Of a stretch of DNA of 64,000 nt, positions 1 to 8,550 are shown one piece after another. Under the pieces are notes generated by a model. The model was not told the DNA's origin. It made no database searches and was given only the letters and a program-made list of their open reading frames with translations. How positions within the stretch are numbered: the first letter of the stretch is position 1; each line of letters opens with the position of its first letter. The position numbers were made by a program, and so were the translations under genes. This DNA comes from Clostridia bacterium (GTDB taxonomy: Bacteria; Bacillota; Clostridia; Oscillospirales; CAG-272), in assembly GCA_017503325.1 (NCBI GenBank), contig JAFVTI010000016.1, forward strand, positions 1 to 64,000, in the 5' to 3' direction.

Positions 1-56
1 AACCCTCTATATGAATTTCCGTAGGGGCGAACTGCGTTCGCCAGCACCTGCAGCAA
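1..56. repeat. Partial miniature repeat, family with GCAAC end
   Basis: The window opens inside a short repeat. It has GTAGGGGCGA at 20-29, then TTCGCCAGCACCTGCAGCAAC ending at 56 (given here only as a label for positions 36-56). The same ending is found on the element at 36711-36833 and on the cores at 29039-29182 and 49864-50007. Only one end is clear; the left end may lie outside the window. Confidence 0.6.
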
Positions 57-80
57 CTCTATATTTTTTGTTTGAAAACA

Positions 81-111
81 GGGCTGCCTCAAATGAAGCA
101 GCCCATTTTTT
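81..111. terminator. Intrinsic terminator, probably bidirectional
   Basis: Stem GGGCTGC (81-87) pairs with GCAGCCC (98-104) and is followed by ATTTTTTATT. It would end transcription of a gene left of the window and, read on the minus strand, the repressor gene that stops at 164. Confidence 0.75.
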
Positions 112-163
112 ATTCTCATCCCGCTAATTTTGCACGCCCATGGGGAGGCCCTTTTTGCTTTGA

Positions 164-973
164 TTACTTCTTATGCAGCTTGCCGATGACTCTGCCGCAG
201 CAGCGGATATCGTTGAAGTCACGCAGCATGATGGGCGCGTAGAAGGGGTTGAGCGAGATCAGACAATCGCCGCCGAACTTCTTGAAATAGCCCTCACCGT
301 CCAGTACGAAAATGCCAAGCTCGCCCGGCTCGACCTGCTCGCACTCCTGAATCAGCAGCACGTCGCGGTCGTGATATTTGGGCTCCATACTGTCGCCGCT
401 GATGCGCAGCGCGTAGTCGGCATCGGCAGTCTTTCCGTTATCGGGAATTGCAATATCTGTCGCGATACTGTCAAACAAATACACGCCCGTGCCTGCGGAA
501 ACAGGCAGGTCGTACAACGCAATGGTGCGCTTGCCAAGACCGCCTGCCACGCGGGTGTAGCCACTCTTGGAGGGCTTGATCCCGGGGGTGCGGACAGCGG
601 GAGCAGATGCCGCGGGAGAGGCGCGATAGGTATCCGCCGTAACTCTTTCGTATTCCTTGTCAAGCACCAGCGCGACCAGCTCCTGCGCGTGCGCGTCAAG
701 GCGGCGGTAGTGCTCGACCAACGTGATCTCTCCTTCCGAGAGCGTATAGTTATGATCGTTTTCCGGAACGCCGCTTACAATATAATCAAGCGAGCAGTCC
801 AGCGCGCGGCAGATGGCCAGCATGTTGGAGAGCTTGGGTGAATCGCTGATGCCTGCCAAGATCTTGGACAGCGTGCCAAGCGGGATGCCGGTCATCTCGG
901 ACAGCTTGTCGTTGGTGATGTGGCGCTCGGATTTGATCTTTTTAATTCTGTCAATATAGGTAAGCTCGGACAT
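164..973 (-). CDS. XRE-HTH repressor with LexA/CI-type S24 peptidase domain
   Basis: 269 aa. Residues about 8-65 form an XRE helix-turn-helix; after a linker rich in Ala and Pro, residues about 150-265 form an S24 (LexA/UmuD/CI) domain. The catalytic Ser is in GDSMEP (Ser195) and the Lys in YFKKF (Lys231 or 232). An Ala160-Gly161 pair in PVSAGTG is a plausible self-cleavage site. Proteins of this type repress until DNA damage or another stress triggers self-cleavage; that trigger is an inference here. The start has GGAGG upstream. It faces the small membrane gene at 1248, and the 274-bp gap holds several TTCGGAA-like half sites. It is not classical LexA, whose HTH is winged; it resembles phage CI or ImmR-type repressors, yet no phage genes are nearby. 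Confidence 0.85.
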   Translation of the reverse strand: MSELTYIDRIKKIKSERHITNDKLSEMTGIPLGTLSKILAGISDSPKLSNMLAICRALDCSLDYIVSGVPENDHNYTLSEGEITLVEHYRRLDAHAQELVALVLDKEYERVTADTYRASPAASAPAVRTPGIKPSKSGYTRVAGGLGKRTIALYDLPVSAGTGVYLFDSIATDIAIPDNGKTADADYALRISGDSMEPKYHDRDVLLIQECEQVEPGELGIFVLDGEGYFKKFGGDCLISLNPFYAPIMLRDFNDIRCCGRVIGKLHKK

Positions 974-990
974 ACAAACCTCCGTAATTT

Positions 991-1003
991 CGGGAAATTC
1001 CCG
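991..1003. promoter_or_regulatory. Palindromic candidate operator
   Basis: CGGGAA-A-TTCCCG is a 6+1+6 perfect dyad 18 bp upstream of the repressor start codon. A related dyad, ATTCC-(6)-GGAAT, lies at 1135-1150 just after the -10 of the divergent promoter. Together they could let the repressor control itself and the small membrane gene. Assignment is inference. Confidence 0.45.
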
Positions 1004-1094
1004 TGCTTTTTCTCTTACGGTCTCATTATAGCACGGTTTTTCCGTTTTGTAAAGAGGTTTTTGAAATATTTTTCCATTTTTTGAATTTTAGGGG

Positions 1095-1123
1095 TTGACA
1101 AATCCATTTTCGGGTGTTATAAT
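1095..1123 (+). promoter_or_regulatory. Sigma-A promoter for small membrane gene
   Basis: TTGACA (1095-1100), a 17-bp spacer, TATAAT (1118-1123): both boxes match consensus. The spacer contains CATTTTCGGG, which resembles the nearby candidate operator half sites, so tight repression is plausible. Confidence 0.8.
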
Positions 1124-1247
1124 CATGTCAAGATATTCCATTTTCGGAATTTTTCAGACAGTATTCGCACATTGAGTTTCCACATTTCGCGGCCATTGTT
1201 TCGGTTTTCGGAAAATTCGGCTGCTGCACAAGAAAAGGAGAACTATC

Positions 1248-1532
1248 ATGACATACTATAACAGATCCGCAACCACAAATGCAAACGTAGGCGTACGCGA
1301 GGGAAAGGGCGAGTCTCTTCTGTCCGTTCTGTTTTCCCTGCCCGTGGCTCTCTGGCAGTTCCTTTGCGCACTCGGTGCAAAGCGCGTTTTCAAGGGCACT
1401 TCCCTGACCTTCTGCATTTTTGCTTTCTTCGGCGTTGTCGGCGGCATCGAAGCAGGAGTCGTTTCCTTTGGCTTTGGCGCAGTCGTCACCGTGCTTCTGG
1501 TCATTATCGAGATTCTTTGTCTGAAGCAATAA
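1248..1532 (+). CDS. Small membrane protein of unknown function
   Basis: 94 aa, preceded by AAAGGAG 7 bp before the ATG. After a polar N-terminus (residues 1-22) come two or three hydrophobic stretches, about 24-45, 50-72 and 73-92, with many Gly and Val residues. I do not recognise the family. Its consensus promoter and shared regulatory region with the divergent S24-type repressor suggest that it is the repressor's target. It ends one base before the convergent spoIIP stop codon, with no terminator between them. Confidence 0.65.
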   Translation: MTYYNRSATTNANVGVREGKGESLLSVLFSLPVALWQFLCALGAKRVFKGTSLTFCIFAFFGVVGGIEAGVVSFGFGAVVTVLLVIIEILCLKQ

Positions 1533-1533
1533 C

Positions 1534-2649
1534 TCAGCCCGTTTCAAACAGCGTGCACAGCGAGGCTGCAACGATCTCGGCTGCGGCAAGTGCTTCGGCC
1601 TGCGTGTTGCCGCTGCTGCCGATCTCCAGCGTCAGCGAGAACGGAGCGAGATCCTGATTGAGCACCTGCTCCTTGCAGATCACGGCGGCGCAGCTATCGG
1701 AAAAGGCTTGCTCCATGCTTTGGTGCAACTGCATTGCGAGTGCAAGATTTGTCTTGCTCGTTAGCTCCGCGCCCATGCCGCAAATCACCTGCGTCTGCGC
1801 AATGCTCTGCCCTTCCTTGACAGCCAGGGAGCGCACGATATTGCCCTGCGCGTCAACTGCCGCGCTGCGGTGTACGTCGATGACGCAGACGATGGACGGA
1901 TAGGCCATACGGAATGCGGCGATCGCCTCGGCCGCCCGGTCATATGACTCACGGTTGGACTGTCCGTCAAACACGGTCTTACAATGGATGGTGCCGATCC
2001 CTGCCTCGTTGAGTCGCTTTGCGAGCAATGCGCCGACCGCCACCACGCCGTCCGTGCCGTCCGTGCTGCGAGCAAATTCCTCGTCATCGGCATCCAGATA
2101 CAAGGCACCCTCTTGATTGTACCCCTCTCCCGTGTGGGTATGTATGATCAGCACGCTGATCTTGCCGCTTGCCGCGGGGATCTTACAGGCAGCCGCCATG
2201 ACATCCTGCATATCGATCACCCTGTCAGTCTGATTGACAGGGTTATTTTTTATGGCCGTATTGCTCGGCACGATGGGGGTCGCTCCGACGGGCACCAAGG
2301 AAAAATCATAGGCGTACGGATCGGCTGCGGGCGGCTGCTCCGTCTCCTGCTCACTCTCACTCCCGCCGCTTGTGTCCGCTTCTGTTTGCGTATCATCCGG
2401 CAAGAGCACGCCGCCATGCTCCCCCTCAGCACCTCCGCCGTCATGCACGGGCGGTGCTGCATCCTCCCAAGGTGCAATTGCAAGCACCGCCACAACACTC
2501 AACGCAACTGCCGCCGCGATCCCCAGGATCAACAGCCAACGACGCCGCAGCTTTTTTGCGTGATACCCTTTTCGCACAGCCATGCTTTCCCATGCGCTGA
2601 CCTCGCGGCGTAAAAATTCAGTCATTCCGTTGGTTCTATGCTCGTCCAT
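1534..2649 (-). CDS. spoIIP: Stage II sporulation protein P
   Basis: 371 aa from the ATG at 2649, chosen because AAGGAGAG lies 8 bp upstream; a longer reading to 2697 lacks such a site. One membrane segment at about 38-58, an acidic low-complexity linker (60-110), then the SpoIIP domain. Family motifs are IIHTHTGEGY (His170, Glu175) and VIDVHRSAA (His260). SpoIIP is the cell-wall amidase/endopeptidase that, with SpoIID and SpoIIM, thins septal peptidoglycan and drives engulfment of the forespore. It follows gpr by 54 bp on the same strand, the arrangement known from Bacillus and Clostridia, so co-transcription is likely. Confidence 0.9.
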   Translation of the reverse strand: MDEHRTNGMTEFLRREVSAWESMAVRKGYHAKKLRRRWLLILGIAAAVALSVVAVLAIAPWEDAAPPVHDGGGAEGEHGGVLLPDDTQTEADTSGGSESEQETEQPPAADPYAYDFSLVPVGATPIVPSNTAIKNNPVNQTDRVIDMQDVMAAACKIPAASGKISVLIIHTHTGEGYNQEGALYLDADDEEFARSTDGTDGVVAVGALLAKRLNEAGIGTIHCKTVFDGQSNRESYDRAAEAIAAFRMAYPSIVCVIDVHRSAAVDAQGNIVRSLAVKEGQSIAQTQVICGMGAELTSKTNLALAMQLHQSMEQAFSDSCAAVICKEQVLNQDLAPFSLTLEIGSSGNTQAEALAAAEIVAASLCTLFETG

Positions 2650-2703
2650 TTGCTTCTCTCCTTTTCGTATCCTTTGCTGCATTGTATGAATGGGCACGGA
2701 CGA

Positions 2704-3555
2704 TTATGACAACGAATTAAATGATCCCACCCCAAAGCACTCACCGATTGCACGCGCCAGCACCTCACCGCCAACAGCTACCAGCTCATCGATATCCGAG
2801 GGAGCGACCAGATACCGTCTGGCGCGCGCAAGATGCCCCGAAAGCTCCTGCCCGATGCCGCAGATGCCCGCCAGGCGCAAGGCTTCGCAGATCATGCCGG
2901 CGCTGTCGGTCACAGTCGGAACGCCCAGTGAAATGACCGGACAGCCAAGACTCTCCCGATCCAACGCCATGCGTCGATTGCCAAGCCCCGAGCCCGGTCG
3001 CATACCGTGATCACAAATCTGCACCATTGCACCAAGGTGAGAGAGACTGCTTGCGGCAAGTGCATCCACAGCCACCACCAGCCGGGCCCCGATCTCGCGC
3101 ACCACGCCGCGTACAAGCTCAGCCGATTCCACGCCCGTGTCACCAAGCACGCCGGGCGTCACCGCACACAAAGAGCCCTTTCCAAAGCGGGAAAAGGCCG
3201 CCCTGTCCATCAGCTGCACGTGACGCGTGACCTCCAGAGAGCGTGCCGTGCACGGGCCAAGGCTATCCGGTGTGATGCGCGGGTTTCCAAGGCAGGCGAT
3301 CAGCACGCAGGAAGGGTCCGGCGCAAGCCTTGCCGCAACCTGTCCCAGCAGCACGGAAACTGCGCTGACCGCGTGCGCCCGCTCTTTGTCGGACATCCCG
3401 GCAAAGGGGGCGACGTGCACAGAGGCATACCTGATCCTTTCCCCGTTGCGCAGCTCCTCCACCTCCAGAACGCGGCACCCCGCAAGCTCATACTCTCGCC
3501 GTCCCTTGCCCCCCTCTCTTTCGCACGCAAGATCGCTCCTTATAAACTCTCTCAT
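2704..3555 (-). CDS. gpr: Germination protease GPR
   Basis: 283 aa, somewhat shorter than the usual 320-370. Recognised by LGNPRITPDSLGP, TPGVLGDTGVESAE, DALAASS, PGSGLGNRR and ISLGVPTVTDSAG, all in family order. GPR is made in the forespore as a zymogen and degrades small acid-soluble spore proteins at germination. The N-terminus reaches the conserved SDLACE segment after only six residues, so the propeptide is very short. The start is supported by GGAGGGG immediately upstream. It heads a gpr-spoIIP operon. I could not identify a sigma-G promoter with confidence in the AT-rich gap at 3556-3640. Confidence 0.9.
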   Translation of the reverse strand: MREFIRSDLACEREGGKGRREYELAGCRVLEVEELRNGERIRYASVHVAPFAGMSDKERAHAVSAVSVLLGQVAARLAPDPSCVLIACLGNPRITPDSLGPCTARSLEVTRHVQLMDRAAFSRFGKGSLCAVTPGVLGDTGVESAELVRGVVREIGARLVVAVDALAASSLSHLGAMVQICDHGMRPGSGLGNRRMALDRESLGCPVISLGVPTVTDSAGMICEALRLAGICGIGQELSGHLARARRYLVAPSDIDELVAVGGEVLARAIGECFGVGSFNSLS

Positions 3556-3607
3556 GGCCCCTCCGCAAAAAAATTATAAATTATATATTAAAATTTCTCC
3601 AATGCTC

Positions 3608-3636
3608 TTGCTTTTTTTTCAGAAATCGTTTATACT
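3608..3636 (+). promoter_or_regulatory. Promoter of binding-protein gene
   Basis: TTGCTT (3608-3613), 17-bp spacer, TATACT (3631-3636). It gives an untranslated leader of about 195 nt before the ATG at 3837. Confidence 0.6.
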
Positions 3637-3717
3637 ATATGTAAATATGCGAGCAAAAGAGCTTGCTTGGAGAAAGGCACGAAGGGATTCTGTGCAGTTT
3701 GTACAGGATTGTCCGTG

Positions 3718-3743
3718 CGGTTTTGTGCAAGTGCACAAAACCG
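3718..3743 (+). promoter_or_regulatory. Strong hairpin in long 5' leader
   Basis: CGGTTTTGTGC (3718-3728), loop AAGT, GCACAAAACCG (3733-3743): an 11-bp perfect stem, with three possible G-U pairs extending its base. No U-tract follows, so it is not an intrinsic terminator. It may stabilise the mRNA, bind a protein or be part of a riboswitch-like leader; the role is unknown. Confidence 0.6.
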
Positions 3744-3836
3744 TGTTCAGCACCGCAAACCGAGCTCTCTGACGCTACGGCGGTTGCCCAAAGGTGCGAC
3801 CGTGATTTTCTAATGTACGAGGAGGAAATTTCAACC

Positions 3837-6059
3837 ATGACAAAGCGAATCCTTGCTTCCGTTCTCTGCCTGGTAATGCTCGTTGGTGCTCTGGGTGTTC
3901 TCAGCAGCTGCGGCGACAGCGACAAGAAGGTAGAAGACAAAGGTCAGTATCTGACCATGTACCTGTCCGAGCAGGTATATGATCTCGACCCCGCTAATGC
4001 TTACTACAACGATGCTACCACCGGCATCGTGAACCTGCTGTTCGAGACCCTGTTCAAGGTCGACGACAACGGTAAGGTAAAGAAGTCTCTGGTGAAGAAG
4101 TACGTCATCAACGAGGACGCTGCTGCTAACGAGTACACCATGGACATTTACCTCAACGATACCTGCTGGTCTGACGGTGTTTATGTTTCCGCAAACGACG
4201 TGGTTTATGCATGGAAACGCCTTTTGGACGTTGAAAGCTCCTACGACGCTGCTGCTCTGCTCTTCGATATCAAGAATGCGCGTTCCGTTAAGGAAGGCGA
4301 CATGTCGATCGACGACCTTTGCATCTATGCAGAGGGTGAGCTGATGGTCTCGGTTGAGTTTGAAGGTCCCATCGACTACGATCAGTTCATTCTGAATCTG
4401 ACCAGCGTTGCGCTTGCTCCTCTGCGTGAGGACATCGCAGCAAAGCCCGACTGGGCAAAGAAGCCCGCAACCATCGTGTGCAGCGGTCCCTTCAAGCTGG
4501 GCAGAGTTGACTTCGTTGAAAATTCCTCCACCAAATACTTTGACGCTTCCTATGAGTATGAAAAGACCGACGGCACCTGGGTCGTTGGTAAGGATTTCAA
4601 GGAAAGCCTTATCAAGTTCCTGGTTCTGGAGCGCAACGCATACTACTACCGCGACGTTGAAAAGGAAGAAAAGCTGGATAAGTTCGTCACTCCTTATAGA
4701 ATTATTGTAGATTTCTCCATGACCGACGACCAGCTCGCAGCTGCTTATGATGCAGGCGCAATCCTTTACATTGATAATATTCCCTACTCTTGGCGTTATG
4801 ATGAATATTTTGCAGACCTGATCGAGGATGCTGACGTGACTGACGCAATGTCCAATCACACCTACTACTTCAATCAGAATGCACTGATCGACGACGGCGG
4901 TGAGGGTGAATATCTGTTCGCTAACAAGACGGTTCGTTCCGTACTGTCCAGAGCGATCGACCGTCAGGCAATTGTCGACGCGATCGTATTCGCAGAGGCT
5001 GCTACCGGTGTCGTTCCCAACGGCGTTTTCGATACCAACTCCAAGAAGACCACCTTCCGCGAGGCTGCCCAGACCGAATATGCAAATCTGAGCACCGTTT
5101 CGGTTGACGAGCTCAAGAGTGAGCTTTCCGCAGCCGGCATCAAGGCGAACAAGTACTCCTTCTCGATCACCGTTGCCGCTTACGACGAGATCCACGTAGC
5201 GATCGCTGAGATGGTCGCAGAACAGTGGAATGCTCTGGGCTTTGACGTTTCCGTCAACAAGAGAGGCACCATCGCCAACAACGACTACTACAAGTGGACC
5301 GACTCGGTTCCGGACGATATTTGTGACGACCTGTACGCTGAGGACCTGCGCAGCGGTGACTTTGAGGTCATTGCGCTGGATCTGGGCGCTGTTACCATGG
5401 ACGCTTACGCAACGCTTGCTCCCTTCGCAAAGGCATTCTCCGGTCAGGGTATGGACATGTCCGACTCCGAGAACTACCAGCTCTCCGCTCACATTACCGG
5501 CTTTGACAACGAGAAGTACAACGATCTGATCGAAGCGGTTTACTTCCTGCAGTACTACGAAAACTTCAAGAAGTTCTTCTACAATACCGCATACGGCACC
5601 GACTACTTCGATTCCGAAGCAGCGGCTGACGCAGTTTACGACAAGATCACTGCAGTATATCAGGAATACGGCATTACTCCTTCCGCAAAGACCTATCTTG
5701 AGGATCGCGCAACTCTGCTGCACGCAGCCGAGGAGATCCTGATGGAAGAGGTTCCCGTAGCTCCCATCATTGCGAACAAGTACGCATCTCTTACCAACTC
5801 CGGCATTAAGAAGATCAAGAGCACCTACACCAATCCCCTGGTTCTGACCAAAGCAAATGCTTCGGGTTACAAGTCCTATCTCCAGGACGTCGAAGATTTC
5901 CTTGAGGCAAACTTCCAGGCTTACGCCGAGGACAGACAGTCTTACATCTATGACAAGTTCAAGGGTAACGACAAGGTTTACGTTGACGGCGAATTCTCCT
6001 GGGAAGGCTTTAAGGGTGAGTCCTCTCACTACGGCTTCCTGTTTGAAGACGAAGAATAA
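3837..6059 (+). CDS. Oligopeptide-type ABC binding lipoprotein (SBP family 5)
   Basis: 740 aa from the ATG at 3837, which has GAGGAGG upstream; the frame is open further upstream but lacks a signal sequence. Residues 1-26 form a lipoprotein signal with lipobox LSSC, so the mature protein is anchored outside the membrane at Cys. The body shows the OppA/DppA pattern: early YDLDPANAYY, ATTGIVNLLFETLFKVDDNG, then WSDGVYVSANDVVYAWKRLL. Such proteins deliver peptides or other solutes to an ABC importer. It is about 200 residues longer than usual, and no permease or ATPase gene accompanies it, so it must share a transporter encoded elsewhere or act as a sensor. It is rich in Asp, Glu and Tyr and ends in an acidic tail. 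A terminator follows directly. Confidence 0.85.
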   Translation: MTKRILASVLCLVMLVGALGVLSSCGDSDKKVEDKGQYLTMYLSEQVYDLDPANAYYNDATTGIVNLLFETLFKVDDNGKVKKSLVKKYVINEDAAANEYTMDIYLNDTCWSDGVYVSANDVVYAWKRLLDVESSYDAAALLFDIKNARSVKEGDMSIDDLCIYAEGELMVSVEFEGPIDYDQFILNLTSVALAPLREDIAAKPDWAKKPATIVCSGPFKLGRVDFVENSSTKYFDASYEYEKTDGTWVVGKDFKESLIKFLVLERNAYYYRDVEKEEKLDKFVTPYRIIVDFSMTDDQLAAAYDAGAILYIDNIPYSWRYDEYFADLIEDADVTDAMSNHTYYFNQNALIDDGGEGEYLFANKTVRSVLSRAIDRQAIVDAIVFAEAATGVVPNGVFDTNSKKTTFREAAQTEYANLSTVSVDELKSELSAAGIKANKYSFSITVAAYDEIHVAIAEMVAEQWNALGFDVSVNKRGTIANNDYYKWTDSVPDDICDDLYAEDLRSGDFEVIALDLGAVTMDAYATLAPFAKAFSGQGMDMSDSENYQLSAHITGFDNEKYNDLIEAVYFLQYYENFKKFFYNTAYGTDYFDSEAAADAVYDKITAVYQEYGITPSAKTYLEDRATLLHAAEEILMEEVPVAPIIANKYASLTNSGIKKIKSTYTNPLVLTKANASGYKSYLQDVEDFLEANFQAYAEDRQSYIYDKFKGNDKVYVDGEFSWEGFKGESSHYGFLFEDEE

Positions 6060-6071
6060 TGGCAAAAATTC

Positions 6072-6103
6072 AGCCCTGCGATGCAAATCGCAGGGCTATT
6101 TTT
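6072..6103 (+). terminator. Intrinsic terminator
   Basis: AGCCCTGCGAT (6072-6082), loop GCAA, ATCGCAGGGCT (6087-6097), then ATTTTTC. It closes the monocistronic binding-protein gene. Confidence 0.9.
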
Positions 6104-6115
6104 CTTTGTAAAGTG

Positions 6116-6144
6116 TAGACAAATCAAGCAGAGTGTGGTATAAT
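6116..6144 (+). promoter_or_regulatory. Promoter of MBL hydrolase / tRNA synthetase run
   Basis: TAGACA (6116-6121), 17-bp spacer, TATAAT (6139-6144), 32 bp before the start codon at 6177. Confidence 0.75.
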
Positions 6145-6176
6145 AGAATGAATTCTTATGTAATGCGGAGGGAGAT

Positions 6177-6794
6177 ATGCAAATTATCAATCTTTTTCCC
6201 GGCTCGTATAACTCCAACTGCTATATCATCGAGCACGGCGGACAGGCTCTGGTCATTGACCCGAGTGCCTCTGCCAAATCGATCTTGCAAAAGGTACAGG
6301 AGCTGGGTGCCGAGCTTGTCGGCATTCTCCTGACTCACGGGCACTTTGATCACATCGTTTCGATCGACACGCTGCGCCGCGCATGCGATGCGCCGCTGAT
6401 GATCCACGAGGAGGATGCGGAGATGCTGGAGGATGGCGTCAAGAACGCATTTTCTCTGTTCTTCGGGCAGAATATTTCTTACGCACCCGCCCAGCGACTT
6501 CTCAAAGGCGGGGACAAAATCAACCTTGGCGGCATGGACATCGAGGTCATTCACCTCCCCGGCCACTCCAAGGGCTCGGTTTGCTACTACATTCCGGGAG
6601 AGCGAGTCATGTTCACGGGAGACCTCTTGTTTGCCCAAGGATACGGCCGCGCCGATCTGCACGGCGGCAACGCCTTTACCCTGCGCACCTCGCTTTGTGC
6701 TTTGCGACAGTATCCAAAAAATATTACCATCTACCCCGGCCACGGAGAAACCGCTTTGCTGGGCAATGCATTGGACGTCGCATTTTACATGTAA
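6177..6794 (+). CDS. MBL-fold metallo-hydrolase (glyoxalase II-like)
   Basis: 205 aa, the usual size for bacterial stand-alone hydrolases of this group. Metal ligands are visible: THGHFDH (53-59), LPGHSKGS, FTGDLLF and YPGHGE. These supply the binuclear zinc or iron site. The group includes hydroxyacylglutathione hydrolase and related thioester hydrolases, so the natural substrate is uncertain. GGAGGGAG precedes the ATG. The gltX gene follows after 45 bp. Confidence 0.85.
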   Translation: MQIINLFPGSYNSNCYIIEHGGQALVIDPSASAKSILQKVQELGAELVGILLTHGHFDHIVSIDTLRRACDAPLMIHEEDAEMLEDGVKNAFSLFFGQNISYAPAQRLLKGGDKINLGGMDIEVIHLPGHSKGSVCYYIPGERVMFTGDLLFAQGYGRADLHGGNAFTLRTSLCALRQYPKNITIYPGHGETALLGNALDVAFYM

Positions 6795-6839
6795 AAAACA
6801 TATTTGCAAAAAATAATATTATATATTGAGGAAAACAAC

Positions 6840-8525
6840 ATGGATTATCAACTGTTATCCGATCTGCTGTTCCCGCAGATCACCAAGACACCTGCCGATA
6901 TTGAGGCAGCATATCCCGCGCGTCAGCTCCCCGAGGGCGCAAAGGTCACCCGTTTCGCGCCCAGCCCCACAGGCTTTGTGCATTTCGGCGGCCTGTTCCC
7001 CACCACGGTTGGTGAGCGTCTGGCGCACCAAAGCGGCGGCGTATTCTATCTGAGAATTGAGGACACCGACGCAAAGCGTGAGGTTCCCGGTGCGGCTGAG
7101 GGTCTGATCAAGACGCTGGCTCACTACGGCATCCACTTTGACGAGGGCGCCATCCTTGACGAGACCGGTAAGGTCAGCGACCAGGGTGCATACGGTCCTT
7201 ACAAGCAGAGCGCACGCGCAGAGATCTATCAGACTTACGCAAAGGATCTGGTCAGAAAGGGCCTTGCTTACCCCTGCTTTACCACCGAGGAGGAGCTGGA
7301 GGCTCTGCAGGCTGTAAATAAAAAGGAAGAGATCAAGAACACCGACTGGCAGGCACAGGCTGAGGAAAGACGCGCGCAGACGCTCAAGATGCGTGCGATC
7401 ACCATGGACGAGGTCAAGGAAAACTTAGCCGCGGGCAACCCCTTCGTGCTCAGAATCCTTGCTGACGGTGATCCCAATAAGAAGACCCCCTTCACCGACC
7501 TTGTCCGAGGCAAGCTGGATATTCCCGAGAACGACGAGGATTTCGTGCTGCTCAAGTCGGACGGCATTCCCACCTACCACTTTGCACACGCGGTGGACGA
7601 CCACCTGATGGGCACCACGCACGTCATTCGCGGAGAGGAATGGCTGCCCAGCCTTGCAAAGCACATTCAGCTGTTCCGTTACCTTGGCTTCCGTCTGCCC
7701 AAGTACATGCACATCTCGCAGATCATGCGTCTGGACGAAAACGGCAACAAAAAGAAGCTTTCCAAGCGCGACATGGGTGCAAACATGGACGACTACGCAG
7801 CAATGGGCTACGCGCCCGAGTGCGTTTGCGAGTACGTCATGACGCTGCTCAACTCCAACTACGAGGAGTGGCACGCGCAGAACCCCGAAAAGCCCTACAC
7901 CGACTTCCCCTTCAATATCAAGAAGATGAGTGCATCGGGCTGTCTGTTTGATTTCAATAAGCTCAACGACGTTTCCAAGAACGTTATCTCGCGCATGAGC
8001 GCACAGAAGGTCACGCTGGCGGTCACCGAGTGGGCCAAGACCTACGATCCCGAATTCGGTGAGCTGCTCTCTCGCGATCCTGTTTACGCGATCAACATTT
8101 TCGCCATCGGCCGCGGCGGCAAGAAGCCCCGTAAGGATCTGGCGGTCTGGAAGGATGCCCGCCCCTACATGGGATTCTTCTACGACGAGCTGTTCGAGTT
8201 GACCGAGCAGTACCCCGAGCAGTTTGACAGAGCCGACATCAAGGCGACTCTTGAGGGCTTTATCAAGACCTTTGATATCTCGGATGATATGAATACCTGG
8301 TTTGAAAAGATCAAGGAGATCGGCGCAGACCTCGGATACACCGCAGATATGAAGGCCTACAAGGCAGATCCCTCTGCATTCAAGGGCAGCGTGGCTGACA
8401 TCTCCATGTTCCTGCGTTTGGCCGTCACCGGCAAGACCAACGCGCCCGACCTTTGGACGGTCATGCAGATCCTGGGCTACGACAGAACCGTTGCCCGCCT
8501 TGAAGCAATGCTCGCAACCCTTTAA
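6840..8525 (+). CDS. gltX: Glutamyl-tRNA synthetase
   Basis: 561 aa from the ATG at 6840, which has GAGG 8 bp upstream. Class I signature PSPTGFVHFGGL matches the HIGH region, and KKLSKRD is the KMSKS equivalent. Other landmarks are RIEDTDAKRE, SDGIPTYHFAHAVDDHLMGTTHVIRGEEW, which are typical GluRS. It charges tRNA-Glu with glutamate in the cytoplasm. The protein is longer than the common 470-500 aa form and has an extended anticodon-binding half. It is followed after 25 bp by glnS, so both related enzymes are probably made from one message. Confidence 0.93.
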   Translation: MDYQLLSDLLFPQITKTPADIEAAYPARQLPEGAKVTRFAPSPTGFVHFGGLFPTTVGERLAHQSGGVFYLRIEDTDAKREVPGAAEGLIKTLAHYGIHFDEGAILDETGKVSDQGAYGPYKQSARAEIYQTYAKDLVRKGLAYPCFTTEEELEALQAVNKKEEIKNTDWQAQAEERRAQTLKMRAITMDEVKENLAAGNPFVLRILADGDPNKKTPFTDLVRGKLDIPENDEDFVLLKSDGIPTYHFAHAVDDHLMGTTHVIRGEEWLPSLAKHIQLFRYLGFRLPKYMHISQIMRLDENGNKKKLSKRDMGANMDDYAAMGYAPECVCEYVMTLLNSNYEEWHAQNPEKPYTDFPFNIKKMSASGCLFDFNKLNDVSKNVISRMSAQKVTLAVTEWAKTYDPEFGELLSRDPVYAINIFAIGRGGKKPRKDLAVWKDARPYMGFFYDELFELTEQYPEQFDRADIKATLEGFIKTFDISDDMNTWFEKIKEIGADLGYTADMKAYKADPSAFKGSVADISMFLRLAVTGKTNAPDLWTVMQILGYDRTVARLEAMLATL

Positions 8526-8550
8526 TCTCAATAACTAAGAGGATATAACC

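Noticed and set aside
164..973. Prophage boundary suggested by the CI-like repressor
   Set aside because: The neighbours on the right are sporulation genes and no integrase, Cro, replication or structural phage gene is visible.
3831..6086. 751-codon open frame antisense to the binding-protein gene
   Set aside because: It mirrors a clear lipoprotein gene with signal peptide and ribosome site. Long antisense frames in this window arise because codons TTA, CTA and TCA are rare; the antisense reading has no family motif and no promoter.
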